From Streptomyces sp. H39-S7 (GTDB taxonomy: Bacteria; Actinomycetota; Actinomycetes; Streptomycetales; Streptomycetaceae): a DNA stretch of 64,000 nt. The translations under genes were made by a program, and so were the position numbers. The stretch lies in the NCBI RefSeq assembly GCF_027158205.1, contig NZ_JAPVLU010000017.1:1-64000 (forward strand), given 5' to 3'. Shown here piece by piece: positions 45,811 through 55,088 of the stretch (position 1 is the first letter of the stretch; each line of letters opens with the position of its first letter). Below the pieces are notes generated by a model. It was not told where the DNA came from, made no database searches, and was given only the letters and a program-made list of their open reading frames with translations.

Positions 45811-46389
45811 GTGTCCAGAACGACCGGGGACCGGCGGGCGGAGATCATCCAGGCCGCGGTGGAAGTGATCGCCGAACGCGGCTACCGCGGGGCATCCCTC
45901 GGCTCGGTGGCCGAGCGGGTGGGGCTGACCCAGCAGGGGCTGCTGCACTACTTCCCGACGAAGGAGGCGCTGCTGGTCGCGGTGCTGGCGGCGCGCGACC
46001 AGTGGGACGTGGGCTCCACGGCGCTGCACGGGACGGCCTGGCCGCTGGAGATGCTGACCTCCCTGGTGGAGTACAACGCGACCCGGCCCGGCATCGTGCA
46101 GACCTTCACGGTCCTCGCGGGCGACAGCGTCACCGAGGGCCATCCGGCCCGCGCGTACTTCGAGGAGCGCTACCGGTGGGTGCGCGCGGGCGCGGTCGAC
46201 ATGCTGCGCGCGGAGTTCGGCGACCGGCTGCCGGGCGGGCTCACCCCGGAGCGGGCGGCCCCGCTGCTCGTCGCCGTCATGGACGGGCTGCAGGTGCAGT
46301 GGCTGCTGGATCCGCAGGCGGTGGACATGGCGGCGGCGTTCCGCGACTTCGTCGCCCTGGTGGGCGGCACGGCGCCGGAGAGCGGCTGA
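45811..46389 (+). CDS. TetR-family regulator
   Basis: A 192-aa regulator. The N-terminal helix-turn-helix (about 10-55) is IIQAAVEVIAERGYRGASLGSVAERVGLTQQGLLHYFPTKE, cited here in segments around GASLGSVAERVGLTQQGLL. The C-terminal ligand/dimer domain shows no catalytic features. GTG at 45811 is the start, and an upstream AGGGGGC supports it. It is divergent from the GH3 glycosidase and likely represses it in the absence of sugar. The gene ends in a strong two-way hairpin shared with ohr. Confidence 0.9.
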   Translation: MSRTTGDRRAEIIQAAVEVIAERGYRGASLGSVAERVGLTQQGLLHYFPTKEALLVAVLAARDQWDVGSTALHGTAWPLEMLTSLVEYNATRPGIVQTFTVLAGDSVTEGHPARAYFEERYRWVRAGAVDMLRAEFGDRLPGGLTPERAAPLLVAVMDGLQVQWLLDPQAVDMAAAFRDFVALVGGTAPESG

Positions 46390-46393
46390 ACGC

Positions 46394-46428
46394 GTGAGGG
46401 CCGCACCCCCCAGGGGTGCGGCCCTCAC
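46394..46428. terminator. hairpin between tetR and ohr
   Basis: A perfect 16-bp stem (46394-46409 with 46413-46428) with loop CCA lies between two convergent genes, 5 bp after the tetR stop. Confidence 0.85.
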
Positions 46429-46459
46429 GAACGGCGGTCAGACGGCGATCAGGATGCGG

Positions 46460-46888
46460 TCAGACGACCGTCAGCGCCACGTCGATGTTGCCGCGCGTCG
46501 CGTTGGAGTACGGGCACACCTGGTGCGCCTTCTCCACGAGCGACTGCGCGGTGGCCGCGTCCACGTTCGGTATCGAGACCGCGAGCTCGACCTTGAGGCC
46601 GAAGCCGCCGGCCGGGGTCTTGCCGAGGCCGACCTTGGCGGTCACCCGCGAGCCGGAGATGTCCGCCTTCTCCTGGCGGGCCACCACACCGAGGGCGCCC
46701 TGGAAGCAGGCGCTGTAGCCGGCGGCGAAGAGCTGCTCCGGGTTGGTGCCCGCACCGTTGCCGCCCAGCTCCTTCGGCGGGTTGACGACGACGTCGAGCT
46801 TGCCGTCGTCGGTGGCGACCCGGCCGTCACGGCCGTTCTCGGCGGTGGCGACGGCGGTGTACAGGACCTCTACGGACTGGATGGTCAT
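46460..46888 (-). CDS. ohr: organic hydroperoxide resistance protein Ohr
   Basis: A 142-aa OsmC/Ohr-fold peroxidase. Reactive Cys61 (YSACFQGAL) and Cys125 (QVCPYSNATRGN) are the diagnostic pair; Arg/Glu partners are in NPEQLFAAG and the N-terminal part. It reduces lipid and organic hydroperoxides with lipoamide-type electron donors. The ATG at 46888 is preceded by AGGAGGGG. No ohrR-like gene with the sensing N-terminal Cys is adjacent; the MarR gene 1.2 kb away lacks that residue. Confidence 0.92.
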   Translation of the reverse strand: MTIQSVEVLYTAVATAENGRDGRVATDDGKLDVVVNPPKELGGNGAGTNPEQLFAAGYSACFQGALGVVARQEKADISGSRVTAKVGLGKTPAGGFGLKVELAVSIPNVDAATAQSLVEKAHQVCPYSNATRGNIDVALTVV

Positions 46889-46966
46889 GAAAAGAACCCC
46901 TCCTGGTAGGTGCACTGGCGTGCATCGCCGCGACTCGCGCCCACGATCGCAACAATTTGTTGAAGC

Positions 46967-47974
46967 TTACTCCGGGAGGGTGACGATCATCTTTCCGGTG
47001 TTGTCGCCGCGCAGCACGCCGAGGAACGCCTCGAAGTTCTTCTCGATGCCCTCGACGACCGTCTCCCGGTAGTGCAGCTTGCCGTCCCGGATCCAGCCGC
47101 CGACCTCCTGCACGAACTGCCCCTGCAGCGCGGCGTGGTCGCCCACGAGCATGCCCTGCAGCCGCAGCCGCTTGCCGATGATCTGCGCCAGGTTGCGCGG
47201 GCCGCCCGAGGCCTCGGTGTCGTTGTACTGGGCGATGGCGCCGCACAGCACCGCGCGCCCGCGCAGGTTCAAGGAGCTGATCGCGGCTTCCAGGTGCTCG
47301 CCGCCGACGTTGTCGAAGTAGACGTCGATGCCGTCGGGGGCGGCCTTCTTCAGCTGCTCGGCCACCGGGCCGTTCTTGTAGTTGAAGGCGGCGTCGAAGC
47401 CGTACTCCTCGACGAGGAGCTTGACCTTCTCGTCCGAGCCGGCGCTGCCGATCACCCGGGAGGCGCCCTTGAGCTTCGCGATCTGGCCCACCTGGCTGCC
47501 GACCGCGCCGGCCGCGCCCGAGACGAAGACCGCGTCGCCCTCGGTGAACGAGGCGACCTCCAGCAGGCCCGCGTAGGCGGTCAGGCCCGGCATGCCGAGC
47601 GCGCCCAGGTAGGCGCTGAGCGGCGCCGCGTCCGGGTCGACCTTGACGGCGTGCTTGGCGTCCAGCACCGCGTACTCGCGCCAGCCGAGCCAGTGCAGCA
47701 CGTGGTCGCCGACCGCGAAGCCGTCGGCGTTGGAAGCGGTGACGCGGCCGACCGCGCCGCCGCCCATCGGCTCGTTCAGGGCGTACGGCGGCGAGTACGA
47801 CTTCACGTCGTTCATCCGGCCGCGCATGTACGGGTCCACCGACAGGTGCAGGTTGCGGACGACGATCTGGCCGGGGCCCGGCTCCGCCGTCCCGACCTCG
47901 CGCAGGGCGACGTCGTCGTTGGTCGGCCACCCGTGGGGGCGGGCCACCAGGTGCCATTCACGGCTCTTCGGCAT
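46967..47974 (-). CDS. NADP-dependent medium-chain reductase (CurA/leukotriene B4 DH type)
   Basis: A 335-aa zinc-free MDR enzyme. LHLSVDPYMRGRM (about 46-58) is typical of the curcumin/prostaglandin reductase branch. The nucleotide fold has VSGAAGAVGSQVGQIAKLKG (cited in part) and IGSAGSDEK. YFDNVGGEHLEAAI and RIKG-type end segments match the branch. It reduces alpha,beta-unsaturated carbonyls with NADPH. GGAGG lies 9 bp before the ATG. It is divergent from a marR gene, 111 bp away, which probably represses it. Confidence 0.9.
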   Translation of the reverse strand: MPKSREWHLVARPHGWPTNDDVALREVGTAEPGPGQIVVRNLHLSVDPYMRGRMNDVKSYSPPYALNEPMGGGAVGRVTASNADGFAVGDHVLHWLGWREYAVLDAKHAVKVDPDAAPLSAYLGALGMPGLTAYAGLLEVASFTEGDAVFVSGAAGAVGSQVGQIAKLKGASRVIGSAGSDEKVKLLVEEYGFDAAFNYKNGPVAEQLKKAAPDGIDVYFDNVGGEHLEAAISSLNLRGRAVLCGAIAQYNDTEASGGPRNLAQIIGKRLRLQGMLVGDHAALQGQFVQEVGGWIRDGKLHYRETVVEGIEKNFEAFLGVLRGDNTGKMIVTLPE

Positions 47975-48022
47975 GAGGGATGCCTCCGTCCGCCATAGCT
48001 TCACTATGGCAAAGATTGATTT

Positions 48023-48062
48023 CCTCAAATAACGATGGACCTTGATGTTTGAGGTTGTCAAG
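48023..48062. promoter_or_regulatory. nested dyads between reductase and marR genes
   Basis: CCTCAAA (48023-48029) pairs with TTTGAGG (48048-48054), and CTTGA (48041-48045) pairs with TCAAG (48058-48062). The 111-bp spacer is notably AT-rich. TTGA/TCAA half-sites are common in MarR operators. Confidence 0.45.
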
Positions 48063-48085
48063 TAACCGGGGGTACGCTGGTCTCC

Positions 48086-48526
48086 ATGTCCCCCACGCCG
48101 CCATCCGCGCCGCACCGTACCGACCCCCTGACCCTCGAGGTGGTCGACCTCATAGCCACCGTGGTGGCGCGCTATCACGAGGAGTACGAGGAGGCCGCCG
48201 CCAGCCACCAGCTCACCGGCGCGCAGGCCCGCGTTCTGGCGCTCCTGTCCCGTGAGCCGCTGCCCATGCGGCACATCGCCCAGCAGTTGAAGTGTGAGCC
48301 CTCCAACGTCACCGGGATCGTCGACCGGCTGGAGGCCCGCGGACTCGCGGAACGCCGGACCGACCCGGCCGACCGCCGCATCAAGCTGGCCGCGGCCACC
48401 GACGAGGGACGCGAGACGGCGGCCCGGCTGCGTGGTGCGCTCCACTTCGCCCGCGCGCCGCTCGCCGGCCTGTCCGAGGCGGAGCGCACCTCGCTGCGCG
48501 ATCTGCTCCAGCGCATGCTCACCTGA
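48086..48526 (+). CDS. MarR-family regulator
   Basis: A 146-aa winged-helix regulator. The helix-turn-helix is around MRHIAQQLKCEPSNVTGIVDRLEARGL, and the wing is ERRTDPADRRIKLAAAT with the conserved Asp-x-Arg. A single Cys precedes the recognition helix. It is divergent from the NADP-dependent reductase, the normal arrangement for a local repressor that responds to phenolic or electrophilic compounds. The downstream gene is convergent, with only 25 bp between stops. Confidence 0.9.
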   Translation: MSPTPPSAPHRTDPLTLEVVDLIATVVARYHEEYEEAAASHQLTGAQARVLALLSREPLPMRHIAQQLKCEPSNVTGIVDRLEARGLAERRTDPADRRIKLAAATDEGRETAARLRGALHFARAPLAGLSEAERTSLRDLLQRMLT

Positions 48527-48551
48527 CGGGCGGCCCCGCACACGAAGCGCG

Positions 48552-49154
48552 TTACTCGCACCACCACAGGACGGGCTTGCAGGTCGGGCTGTGCGACGGC
48601 TTCGGCGTCCTCGTCGGCGTGGGTGGTTTCGAGGTCGTCGGCGCCGTCGGGGACCGGGTGGTCGGCGAGGCCGACCGCGTCGGCGTCCTGGAGCCCGACG
48701 GGGTCGCCGACGGCGAACCCGAGGGGGTGCCGGACGTGCTCACGGTGGTGGACGGCGACGAGTGCGCGGGCCGGGTGGTGGTGCGCCGCGGGGTCGGGCT
48801 GGCCTCGGCGACCTGCGGCGCGGAATCGGCGGCGGGCGCCCGCGTCGGTCCGGTGTCCGCCCCGGGACCGCTCGCGAAGGTCCCCGACGCCAGGGCCGCG
48901 GCCGTGCAGGCGATCAGGACGATGCCGACGCCGACTCCCGTCACCAGTCGCTTGCCGCCGCGCCGCCGCGCCCGGCGCGGTGGCCGGCGGCGGGCTGCCC
49001 GGCCTCCCGTGGCGTCCGGCTCCGGCGGGGCGGTCGGTGCGCCCGTCACCGGCGCGGGTTCCACGGGGGCGGCGAGCTGGTCCACGGGGGTGCCGCACCC
49101 GGGACACGACAGGGCGCCGTTGAGGTGCCGACGGCATGAGTAGCAGTAGTCCAT
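48552..49154 (-). CDS. SCO2400-family zinc-ribbon membrane protein
   Basis: A 200-aa protein. A zinc ribbon, MDYCYSCRRHLNGALSCPGCG (described by Cys4, Cys7, Cys17, Cys20), is followed by a Pro/Ala linker, an Arg-rich stretch (about 52-68) and one membrane helix (about 71-92). A long Ser/Thr/Pro tail (about 100-190) lies outside the membrane and ends in a Cys pair. This is the layout of the Streptomyces SCO2400 family, whose function is unknown. The ATG at 49154 is chosen because the family starts at this Met-Asp-Tyr-Cys. Confidence 0.8.
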   Translation of the reverse strand: MDYCYSCRRHLNGALSCPGCGTPVDQLAAPVEPAPVTGAPTAPPEPDATGGRAARRRPPRRARRRGGKRLVTGVGVGIVLIACTAAALASGTFASGPGADTGPTRAPAADSAPQVAEASPTPRRTTTRPAHSSPSTTVSTSGTPSGSPSATPSGSRTPTRSASPTTRSPTAPTTSKPPTPTRTPKPSHSPTCKPVLWWCE

Positions 49155-49332
49155 TGTGGTTGGGACGTTATGCGGCCCACAGGTCACGGGTGAATGCGAT
49201 CATGTGAAACTTCTGGGAAGATCGCGGCCCCGCAGGGGCGTTGCCGGACAATCCGGTCCCCTTCGCGGCCGCCCGGCCGGTACCGGGCAGCCGCGGGCGG
49301 GACACCGGACCCTCCTGCGGAGGTGTGCCGGG

Positions 49333-51297
49333 TCAGTCGACCTCCGCCACCGCCTGGGCGAACTGCGCCGCGTACAACCGCGCATAAGCGCCCTCGGCGG
49401 CCAGCAGTTCACTGTGCGTGCCCTGCTCCACGATCGAGCCGGACTCCATCACCAGGATCACGTCCGCGTCGCGGATCGTGGACAGCCGGTGGGCGATGAC
49501 GAAGCTGGTCCTGCCGTGCGCCAAGGTCGCCATGGCGCGCTGGATCAGCACCTCGGTACGGGTGTCGACCGAACTGGTCGCCTCGTCCAGGACGAGGATC
49601 ACCGGGTCGGACAGGAACGCGCGCGCGATGGTGATGAGCTGCTTCTCCCCCGCGCTGACCCCCGAGCCCTCGTCGTCGATCACCGTGTCGTAGCCGTCCG
49701 GGAGGGTGCGGATGAACCGGTCGGCGTGCGCGGCGCGCGCCGCCTCCTCGATCTGCTCCTGGGTACGGCCCTCGGAGCCGTAGGCGATGTTCTCCGCGAT
49801 GGTGCCGCCGAAGAGCCAGGTGTCCTGCAGCACCATGCCGATGCCGGAGCGCAGGTCCTCGCGGGACATCGCGGCGATGTCGACCCCGTCCACGGTGATC
49901 CGGCCGGAGGTCACCTCGTAGAACCGCATCAACAGGTTGACCAGCGTGGTCTTGCCGGCGCCGGTCGGACCGACGATCGCGACGGTGTGGCCGGGCTCCA
50001 CGCACAGCGACAGGTCCTCGATCAGCGGCTTGTCCGGCTCGTACCGGAAGGCGACCTTCTCCAGCGCGACCCGGCCGAGCTGCTCCTCCGGCCGGACGGC
50101 GTCGACCGGGTCCGGGCCCTGCTCGGGCGCGTCCAGCAGTTCGAAGACCCGCTCGGCCGAAGCGACCCCGGACTGCACCAGGTTGGACATGCTCGCCACC
50201 TGCGTGAGCGGCTGGCTGAACTGCCGGGAGTACTGGATGAACGCCTGGACGTCGCCGATGGACAGCGCCCCGCTCGCGACCCGCAACCCTCCGACGACCG
50301 CCACCAGCACGTAGTTGATGTTCCCGATGAACATCATCGCGGGCTGGATGATCCCGCTGATGAACTGCGCCTTGAAACCGGTCCGGTAGAGCGCCTCGTT
50401 CTGCTCCCGGAACGCCTCGGCCGACTCGTCCTGCCGTCCGAACACCTTCACCAGCGAGTGGCCGGTGTACATCTCCTCGATGTGCGCGTTGAGTTTGCCG
50501 GTGGTCTTCCACTGCTGGACGAACTGCGGCTGCGCGCGCTTGCCGACCGCGGTCGCCACGACCACCGAGACCGGCACCGTCACCAGCGCGACCAGCGCCA
50601 GCAGCGGCGAGATCCAGAACATCATCACCAGCACACCGACGATGGTGAGCAGCGAGTTCACGATCTGGCCCATGGTCTGCTGCAGCGTCTGAGCTATGTT
50701 GTCGATGTCGTTGGTGGCCCGGCTGAGCACCTCACCGCGCGGCTGCTGGTCGAAGTACGACAGCGGCAGCCGCGACAGCTTCGCCTCGATGTCCTCGCGC
50801 AGCCGGTAGACGGTGCGCTGGATGATGCCGGTGGCGGTGCGCATCTGCACGAGGCTGAAGAGCCCCGCGGCCACGTAGATGCCCAGGACGGTCAGCAGCA
50901 CGCTGCCCACCGCCCCGAAGTCGATGCCCTGGCCCGGGGTGAAGTCCACCGCCGACAGCAGGTCGGCGACCTGGCCCTGGCCGTGCTGCCGCAGGTTCTC
51001 GATCGCCTGCGCCTTGGTGGTGCCGGCCTCGTACCGCTCGCCGATCACCCCGGCGAAGATCAGGTCGGTGGCGTGGCCCAGGATCTTGGGGCCCAGCACG
51101 GAGAGCGTCACGCTCGCGGTGCCCAGCAGCAGCACCAGGGAGAGGAAGAGCCGGTCCGGGCGCATCAGGCGGATCAGCCGCCGGAACGAGCCCTTGAAGT
51201 CCATCGACCGTTCGACCGGCCCGCCGCCCATGAAGCGCGCGGGCCCGGCCATCGGGGCGGGACCGCGGCGGGGCGCGGATTTCGCCGGGGTGGTCAT
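49333..51297 (-). CDS. ABC exporter half-transporter with catalytic Glu
   Basis: A 654-aa six-helix membrane domain plus ATPase. Walker A is GPTGAGKTT and Walker B VLDEATSSVD with the catalytic Glu. The signature is the variant VSAGEKQ rather than SGGQ. An N-terminal extension of about 40 residues precedes the first helix. Its ATG overlaps the stop of the partner gene (ATGA). It forms a heterodimer with the upstream gene, which has an Asp in place of the catalytic Glu, the TM287/288 or BmrCD type. Substrates may be drugs or lipids. Confidence 0.92.
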   Translation of the reverse strand: MTTPAKSAPRRGPAPMAGPARFMGGGPVERSMDFKGSFRRLIRLMRPDRLFLSLVLLLGTASVTLSVLGPKILGHATDLIFAGVIGERYEAGTTKAQAIENLRQHGQGQVADLLSAVDFTPGQGIDFGAVGSVLLTVLGIYVAAGLFSLVQMRTATGIIQRTVYRLREDIEAKLSRLPLSYFDQQPRGEVLSRATNDIDNIAQTLQQTMGQIVNSLLTIVGVLVMMFWISPLLALVALVTVPVSVVVATAVGKRAQPQFVQQWKTTGKLNAHIEEMYTGHSLVKVFGRQDESAEAFREQNEALYRTGFKAQFISGIIQPAMMFIGNINYVLVAVVGGLRVASGALSIGDVQAFIQYSRQFSQPLTQVASMSNLVQSGVASAERVFELLDAPEQGPDPVDAVRPEEQLGRVALEKVAFRYEPDKPLIEDLSLCVEPGHTVAIVGPTGAGKTTLVNLLMRFYEVTSGRITVDGVDIAAMSREDLRSGIGMVLQDTWLFGGTIAENIAYGSEGRTQEQIEEAARAAHADRFIRTLPDGYDTVIDDEGSGVSAGEKQLITIARAFLSDPVILVLDEATSSVDTRTEVLIQRAMATLAHGRTSFVIAHRLSTIRDADVILVMESGSIVEQGTHSELLAAEGAYARLYAAQFAQAVAEVD

Positions 51298-53027
51298 GCT
51301 GCCTCCTGCTCGGTGAGCTGGGAGAGCACGATCTCCCGGTAGGTCGGGTTCTCGGCCATGAGTTCGCTGTGCGTTCCGGTGCCCACCACCTGGCCCTCGT
51401 CGAGGACGATGATGCGGTCGGCGTCCCGGATGGTGCTCACCCGCTGCGCGACGATCACGACGGTGGCCTCGGCGGTCTCCCGGCCGAGCGCCGCGCGCAG
51501 CGCCGCGTCCGTCGCGTAGTCGAGCGCGGAGAAGGAGTCGTCGAAGAGGTAGATCTCGGGCCGGCGCACCAGCACCCGCGCGATGGCGAGCCGTTGGCGC
51601 TGCCCGCCGGAGACGTTGGTGCCGCCCTGCGCGATCGGGGCGTCCAGGCCGCCGTCCAGGTTCTCCACGAAGTCGCGGGCCTGCGCGACCTCCAGCGCGT
51701 GCCACAGCTCCTCGTCGGTCGCGTCGGGCTTGCCGTAGCGCAGGTTGCTCGCGACGGTCCCGGAGAACAGGTACGGCCGCTGCGGCACGAGACCGACGGT
51801 CTCGGCGAGCAGGGCCGGGGCCAGGTCCCGGACGGAAGCACCGTCGACGAGCACCTCGCCGCCGGTCGCGTCGTAGAGCCGTGGGACGAGCCCCAGCAGG
51901 GTGCTCTTGCCGCTGCCGGTCGACCCGATCACCGCGGTCGTCTCCCCGGGCCTGGCGACCAGGTCGACACCGCGCAGCACCGCCGCCTCGGCGCCCGGGT
52001 AGCTGAAGTCGGCGCCGCGCAGCTCCAGATGGCCGTGCCGGAGCAGCTTCGTCACGGGGGTGAGCGGCGGAACGACGCTGGAGTCGGTCGCGAGCACCTC
52101 CTCGATGCGCTCGGCGCAGACCTCGGCGCGCGGCACCATCATGAACATGAAGGTGGCCATCATGACGGACATCAGGATCTGCATCAGATAGCTGAGGAAC
52201 GCGGTCAGGGCGCCGATCTGCATGCTGCCGCTCGCGATCCGGTGTGCGCCGAACCACATCACCGCGACGCTGGAGACGTTCACCACCGTCATGACGACGG
52301 GGAACATCAGTGCCATCAGCCGTCCGGTCTGCAGCGACACATCCGTCAGCTCGTCGTTCGCGGCGGCGAAGCGCCGCTTCTCGTAGTCGTCCTTCACGAA
52401 CGCCCGGATCACCCGGATGCCGGTGATCTGCTCGCGCAGTACGCGGTTCACCGTGTCGACGCGGACCTGCATGGTGCGGAACAGCGGCCGCATCCGGCGG
52501 ACGATCAGCCCGATGAGGACGCCGAGCACCGGCACCACGGCCAGCAGCAGTGAGGACAGCGGCACGTCCTGGCCGAGCGCCATGATGATCCCGCCGACGC
52601 ACATGATCGGCGCCGACACCATCAGGGTGAACGTCATCAGCACCAGCATCTGGACCTGCTGGACGTCATTGGTGGTGCGGGTGATCAGCGAGGGGGCGCC
52701 GAAGTGCCCGACCTCGCGTGCGGAGAAGCTCTGCACCCGGTCGAAGATGGACGCCCGGAGGTCCCGCCCGACGGCCATGGCCGTCCTGGCGCCGTAGAAC
52801 ACGGCGCCGACCGCGCACACCACCTGGAGCACGGTCACCGCGATCATGATGCCGCCGAGCCGCAGGATGTATCCGGTATCGCCCTTGACGACACCGTTGT
52901 CAATGATGTCGGCGTTGAGGGTGGGGAGGTAGAGCGTGGCGATGGTCTGCACGAGCTGGAGCAGCACGAGCAGGGTGATGGGCCGCTGGTACGGGCGCAG
53001 ATGACTGCGCAGGATTCGGATCAGCAC
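51294..53027 (-). CDS. ABC exporter half-transporter with degenerate ATP site
   Basis: A 577-aa membrane-plus-ATPase protein. Six helices are followed by Walker A GSTGSGKST, canonical signature VSGGQRQRLAIARVL, and Walker B LFDDSFSALD, where Asp replaces the catalytic Glu. It is paired with the next gene, which has the Glu but a variant signature. One of the two composite ATP sites is therefore degenerate and the other is competent, as in heterodimeric exporters. GTG at 53027 follows GAGAG. The operon is expected to consist of only these two genes. Confidence 0.92.
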   Translation of the reverse strand: MLIRILRSHLRPYQRPITLLVLLQLVQTIATLYLPTLNADIIDNGVVKGDTGYILRLGGIMIAVTVLQVVCAVGAVFYGARTAMAVGRDLRASIFDRVQSFSAREVGHFGAPSLITRTTNDVQQVQMLVLMTFTLMVSAPIMCVGGIIMALGQDVPLSSLLLAVVPVLGVLIGLIVRRMRPLFRTMQVRVDTVNRVLREQITGIRVIRAFVKDDYEKRRFAAANDELTDVSLQTGRLMALMFPVVMTVVNVSSVAVMWFGAHRIASGSMQIGALTAFLSYLMQILMSVMMATFMFMMVPRAEVCAERIEEVLATDSSVVPPLTPVTKLLRHGHLELRGADFSYPGAEAAVLRGVDLVARPGETTAVIGSTGSGKSTLLGLVPRLYDATGGEVLVDGASVRDLAPALLAETVGLVPQRPYLFSGTVASNLRYGKPDATDEELWHALEVAQARDFVENLDGGLDAPIAQGGTNVSGGQRQRLAIARVLVRRPEIYLFDDSFSALDYATDAALRAALGRETAEATVVIVAQRVSTIRDADRIIVLDEGQVVGTGTHSELMAENPTYREIVLSQLTEQEAA

Positions 53028-53096
53028 ACGGAATCTCTCAGAGTCGGCTTGATCGGCGAGCGATCCTATCTTCCGACATCCGACGTCCGCATTCGT

Positions 53097-54554
53097 TTAA
53101 ACCTCGGCAAAGGCCCCGGGGTGGGTCTGCTCCCGAACAGTTGTGTACTGCTGGCGTATCGCCTGCCCCACGGGCTGGTCGTCGCCCGGTTCCAGCACCT
53201 GGTGCGCGCCACCGCGCCAGGCCGGCGGCGCCTGCGCCGTCTCGGAGCCGAGCACCACGCCCAGCGACCACGCGGCCTGCCGGGCCGCGCCCACCGCGGC
53301 GTAGTCCCCCGGCTCCGGCACGACCACCTGCGCCTCGAAGAGCGCCGGTGCGATCACCCGCACGGCGGGCAGCTCGGCGGCGGCTCCCAGCAGGAAGACC
53401 CGCCGCACCGCGACCCCGCGCCCGCGCAGCACGTCCAGCGCGTCCGCGAGCCCGCACAGCATGCCCTCGAACGCGGCCCGCGCCAGGTGCTCCGGCTTCA
53501 TGCTCTCGCGCCGCAGCCCGGTCAGGGTGCCGGCGGAGTGCGGCAGGTTCGGAGTGCTCTCGCCCTCCAGGTACGGCAGCAGCACCAGGCCGTACGCGCC
53601 CGGGGTGGAGCTCAGGGCCAGGTCCGACAGGCCCGCGAGGTCCGTGCCGAGCAGCTCGGCGGTCGCGCGCAGCACGCGCACCGCGTTGCGGGTCCTGAGC
53701 AGCGGAAGATGACGCCCGGTGGCGTCCGCGAAGGAGGTGATGGTCCCGGAGAGGTCCGTCAGCGGTTCGCCGTGCACCGCGAAGACGGTGCTGGCGGCGC
53801 CCAGCGAGACCACCGCGTCACCAGGGCCGACGCCCAGGCCGAGCGCGGCCGCCATCGTGTCGCCGGTCCCGGCCGAGATCAGCAGCCCCTCGGGGGTCTG
53901 GCCGGCCGGCTCCGCCGGACCCAGTACGTGCGGCAGTGCCACCCGGTGGCCGAGCGCCAGCTCCACCAGATCGTGCCGGTACTCCCCTGCCGCGGCCGAC
54001 CAGTACCCCGTGCCGGACACGTCACCGCGGTCGGTCGTGCGCCGCTGCGGCCGGCCCAGCAGCTGCCAGACCAGCCAGTCGTGCGGCAGCAGCACCTCGG
54101 CGGTGCGCTGCGCCGTCGCCGGTTCGTGCTGCGCCAGCCAGCGCAGTTTCGCCACCGGGTACGAGGCCTGCGGCACCGACTGGACGGCTTGCGCCCACTT
54201 CGCCGGCCCGCCGAGCTCCGCCGTCAGATCCGCGGCCTGCGGCTGGGCCCGCTTGTCACCTCGCAGGAGCGCCGGGCGGACCAGCACCCCACCGGCGTCG
54301 AGCGCCAGCAGGCCCTGCTGCTGCCCGGATATACCGATCGCCTGGACACCCTCGAGCAGGCCGTCCTTGGCCGCCTCACCGAGCGACAGCAGCCAGGACT
54401 GCGGGTCGCTCTCGGTCGGTTTCCCCGACGTCGCGGCCTCGCCCTCGACGGGATGGGGCGCGTACCCCTGCCGGAGCACCTCACCGGTGTCCGTGTCGCA
54501 CACGACGACGGTGGTCCCTGCGGTCGAGCTGTCGATGCCCGCGACTTTCCCCAT
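53097..54554 (-). CDS. xylB: FGGY-family carbohydrate kinase, xylulokinase-like
   Basis: A 485-aa sugar kinase. Phosphate loop VAGIDSSTAGTTVVVCD starts the protein (about 4-20). GISGQQQGLLALD (about 75-87) is the xylulokinase-type substrate motif. ISAGTGDTMAAALGLG and LEGESTPNLP follow, and the C-terminal adenosine site is GAAAELPAVRVIAP. It phosphorylates D-xylulose or a close ketose to feed the pentose phosphate route. No xylose isomerase gene is adjacent. It lies 69 bp upstream of the ABC exporter pair on the same strand. Confidence 0.85.
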   Translation of the reverse strand: MGKVAGIDSSTAGTTVVVCDTDTGEVLRQGYAPHPVEGEAATSGKPTESDPQSWLLSLGEAAKDGLLEGVQAIGISGQQQGLLALDAGGVLVRPALLRGDKRAQPQAADLTAELGGPAKWAQAVQSVPQASYPVAKLRWLAQHEPATAQRTAEVLLPHDWLVWQLLGRPQRRTTDRGDVSGTGYWSAAAGEYRHDLVELALGHRVALPHVLGPAEPAGQTPEGLLISAGTGDTMAAALGLGVGPGDAVVSLGAASTVFAVHGEPLTDLSGTITSFADATGRHLPLLRTRNAVRVLRATAELLGTDLAGLSDLALSSTPGAYGLVLLPYLEGESTPNLPHSAGTLTGLRRESMKPEHLARAAFEGMLCGLADALDVLRGRGVAVRRVFLLGAAAELPAVRVIAPALFEAQVVVPEPGDYAAVGAARQAAWSLGVVLGSETAQAPPAWRGGAHQVLEPGDDQPVGQAIRQQYTTVREQTHPGAFAEV

Positions 54555-54581
54555 AGGGGGAGATGATGCCGCACGGCACCG

Positions 54582-54878
54582 TCAGGTGTTCGAGGTACCC
54601 CAGTCGTCCTCGGAGTGACCCCGCTCGCGCAGCGCCTTGACCCGCGCGGTCACGGACTCGGGCATCTTGTCGCCGACCTTGGACCCGACGGCGTCGGCGG
54701 CCTTCACCGCGACCCCGCGGCCGGTCTGGGCGGCGCTCTCGGCGGCGTTGCGCACCGCCGGGTTCTGCGCGATCCGCTGGGCGCTCTTGCGCAGCTGCTC
54801 GTACCGCTCCCGCCCGGCCCGCGCTCCCAGCACGTACCCGACGACGGCTCCGGTGATGAACGACAGCCGGTAGCGCAT
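54582..54878 (-). CDS. small YtxH-like membrane-anchored protein
   Basis: A 98-aa protein. The N-terminal helix MRYRLSFITGAVVGYVLGARAG (described as one helix, residues 5-20) carries the glycine pattern of YtxH proteins. A charged amphipathic helical region follows (about 22-75), with ERYEQLRKSAQRIAQNP and AAQTGRGVAVKAADAVG. The function is unknown, perhaps cell envelope stress. GGTGGAG before the ATG fixes the start. It lies 27 bp upstream of the xylulokinase gene on the same strand. Confidence 0.75.
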   Translation of the reverse strand: MRYRLSFITGAVVGYVLGARAGRERYEQLRKSAQRIAQNPAVRNAAESAAQTGRGVAVKAADAVGSKVGDKMPESVTARVKALRERGHSEDDWGTSNT

Positions 54879-55088
54879 GGGCTCCACCCTTCCTCGTACT
54901 CGTAGCGAGTCCGGCCCGGCGGGCCGTCCTGTGGACTGTGCTTCGCGCCTACCCGCTGTAGCCGGACGACAACCCCGGCGATAGGGGTTGGCGGAGCACC
55001 CCCCCACTTGCGCTAATGTATGTCTCGCAGCGAGCGCGCGCCGTCCGGTTGGTCCGGACGTGGGCGTTCCTCGATGCACACAGCGCAA

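Noticed and set aside
48086..48526. OhrR regulator for ohr
   Set aside because: The MarR gene lacks the N-terminal sensing Cys, and its divergent target is the reductase; ohr lies beyond it.
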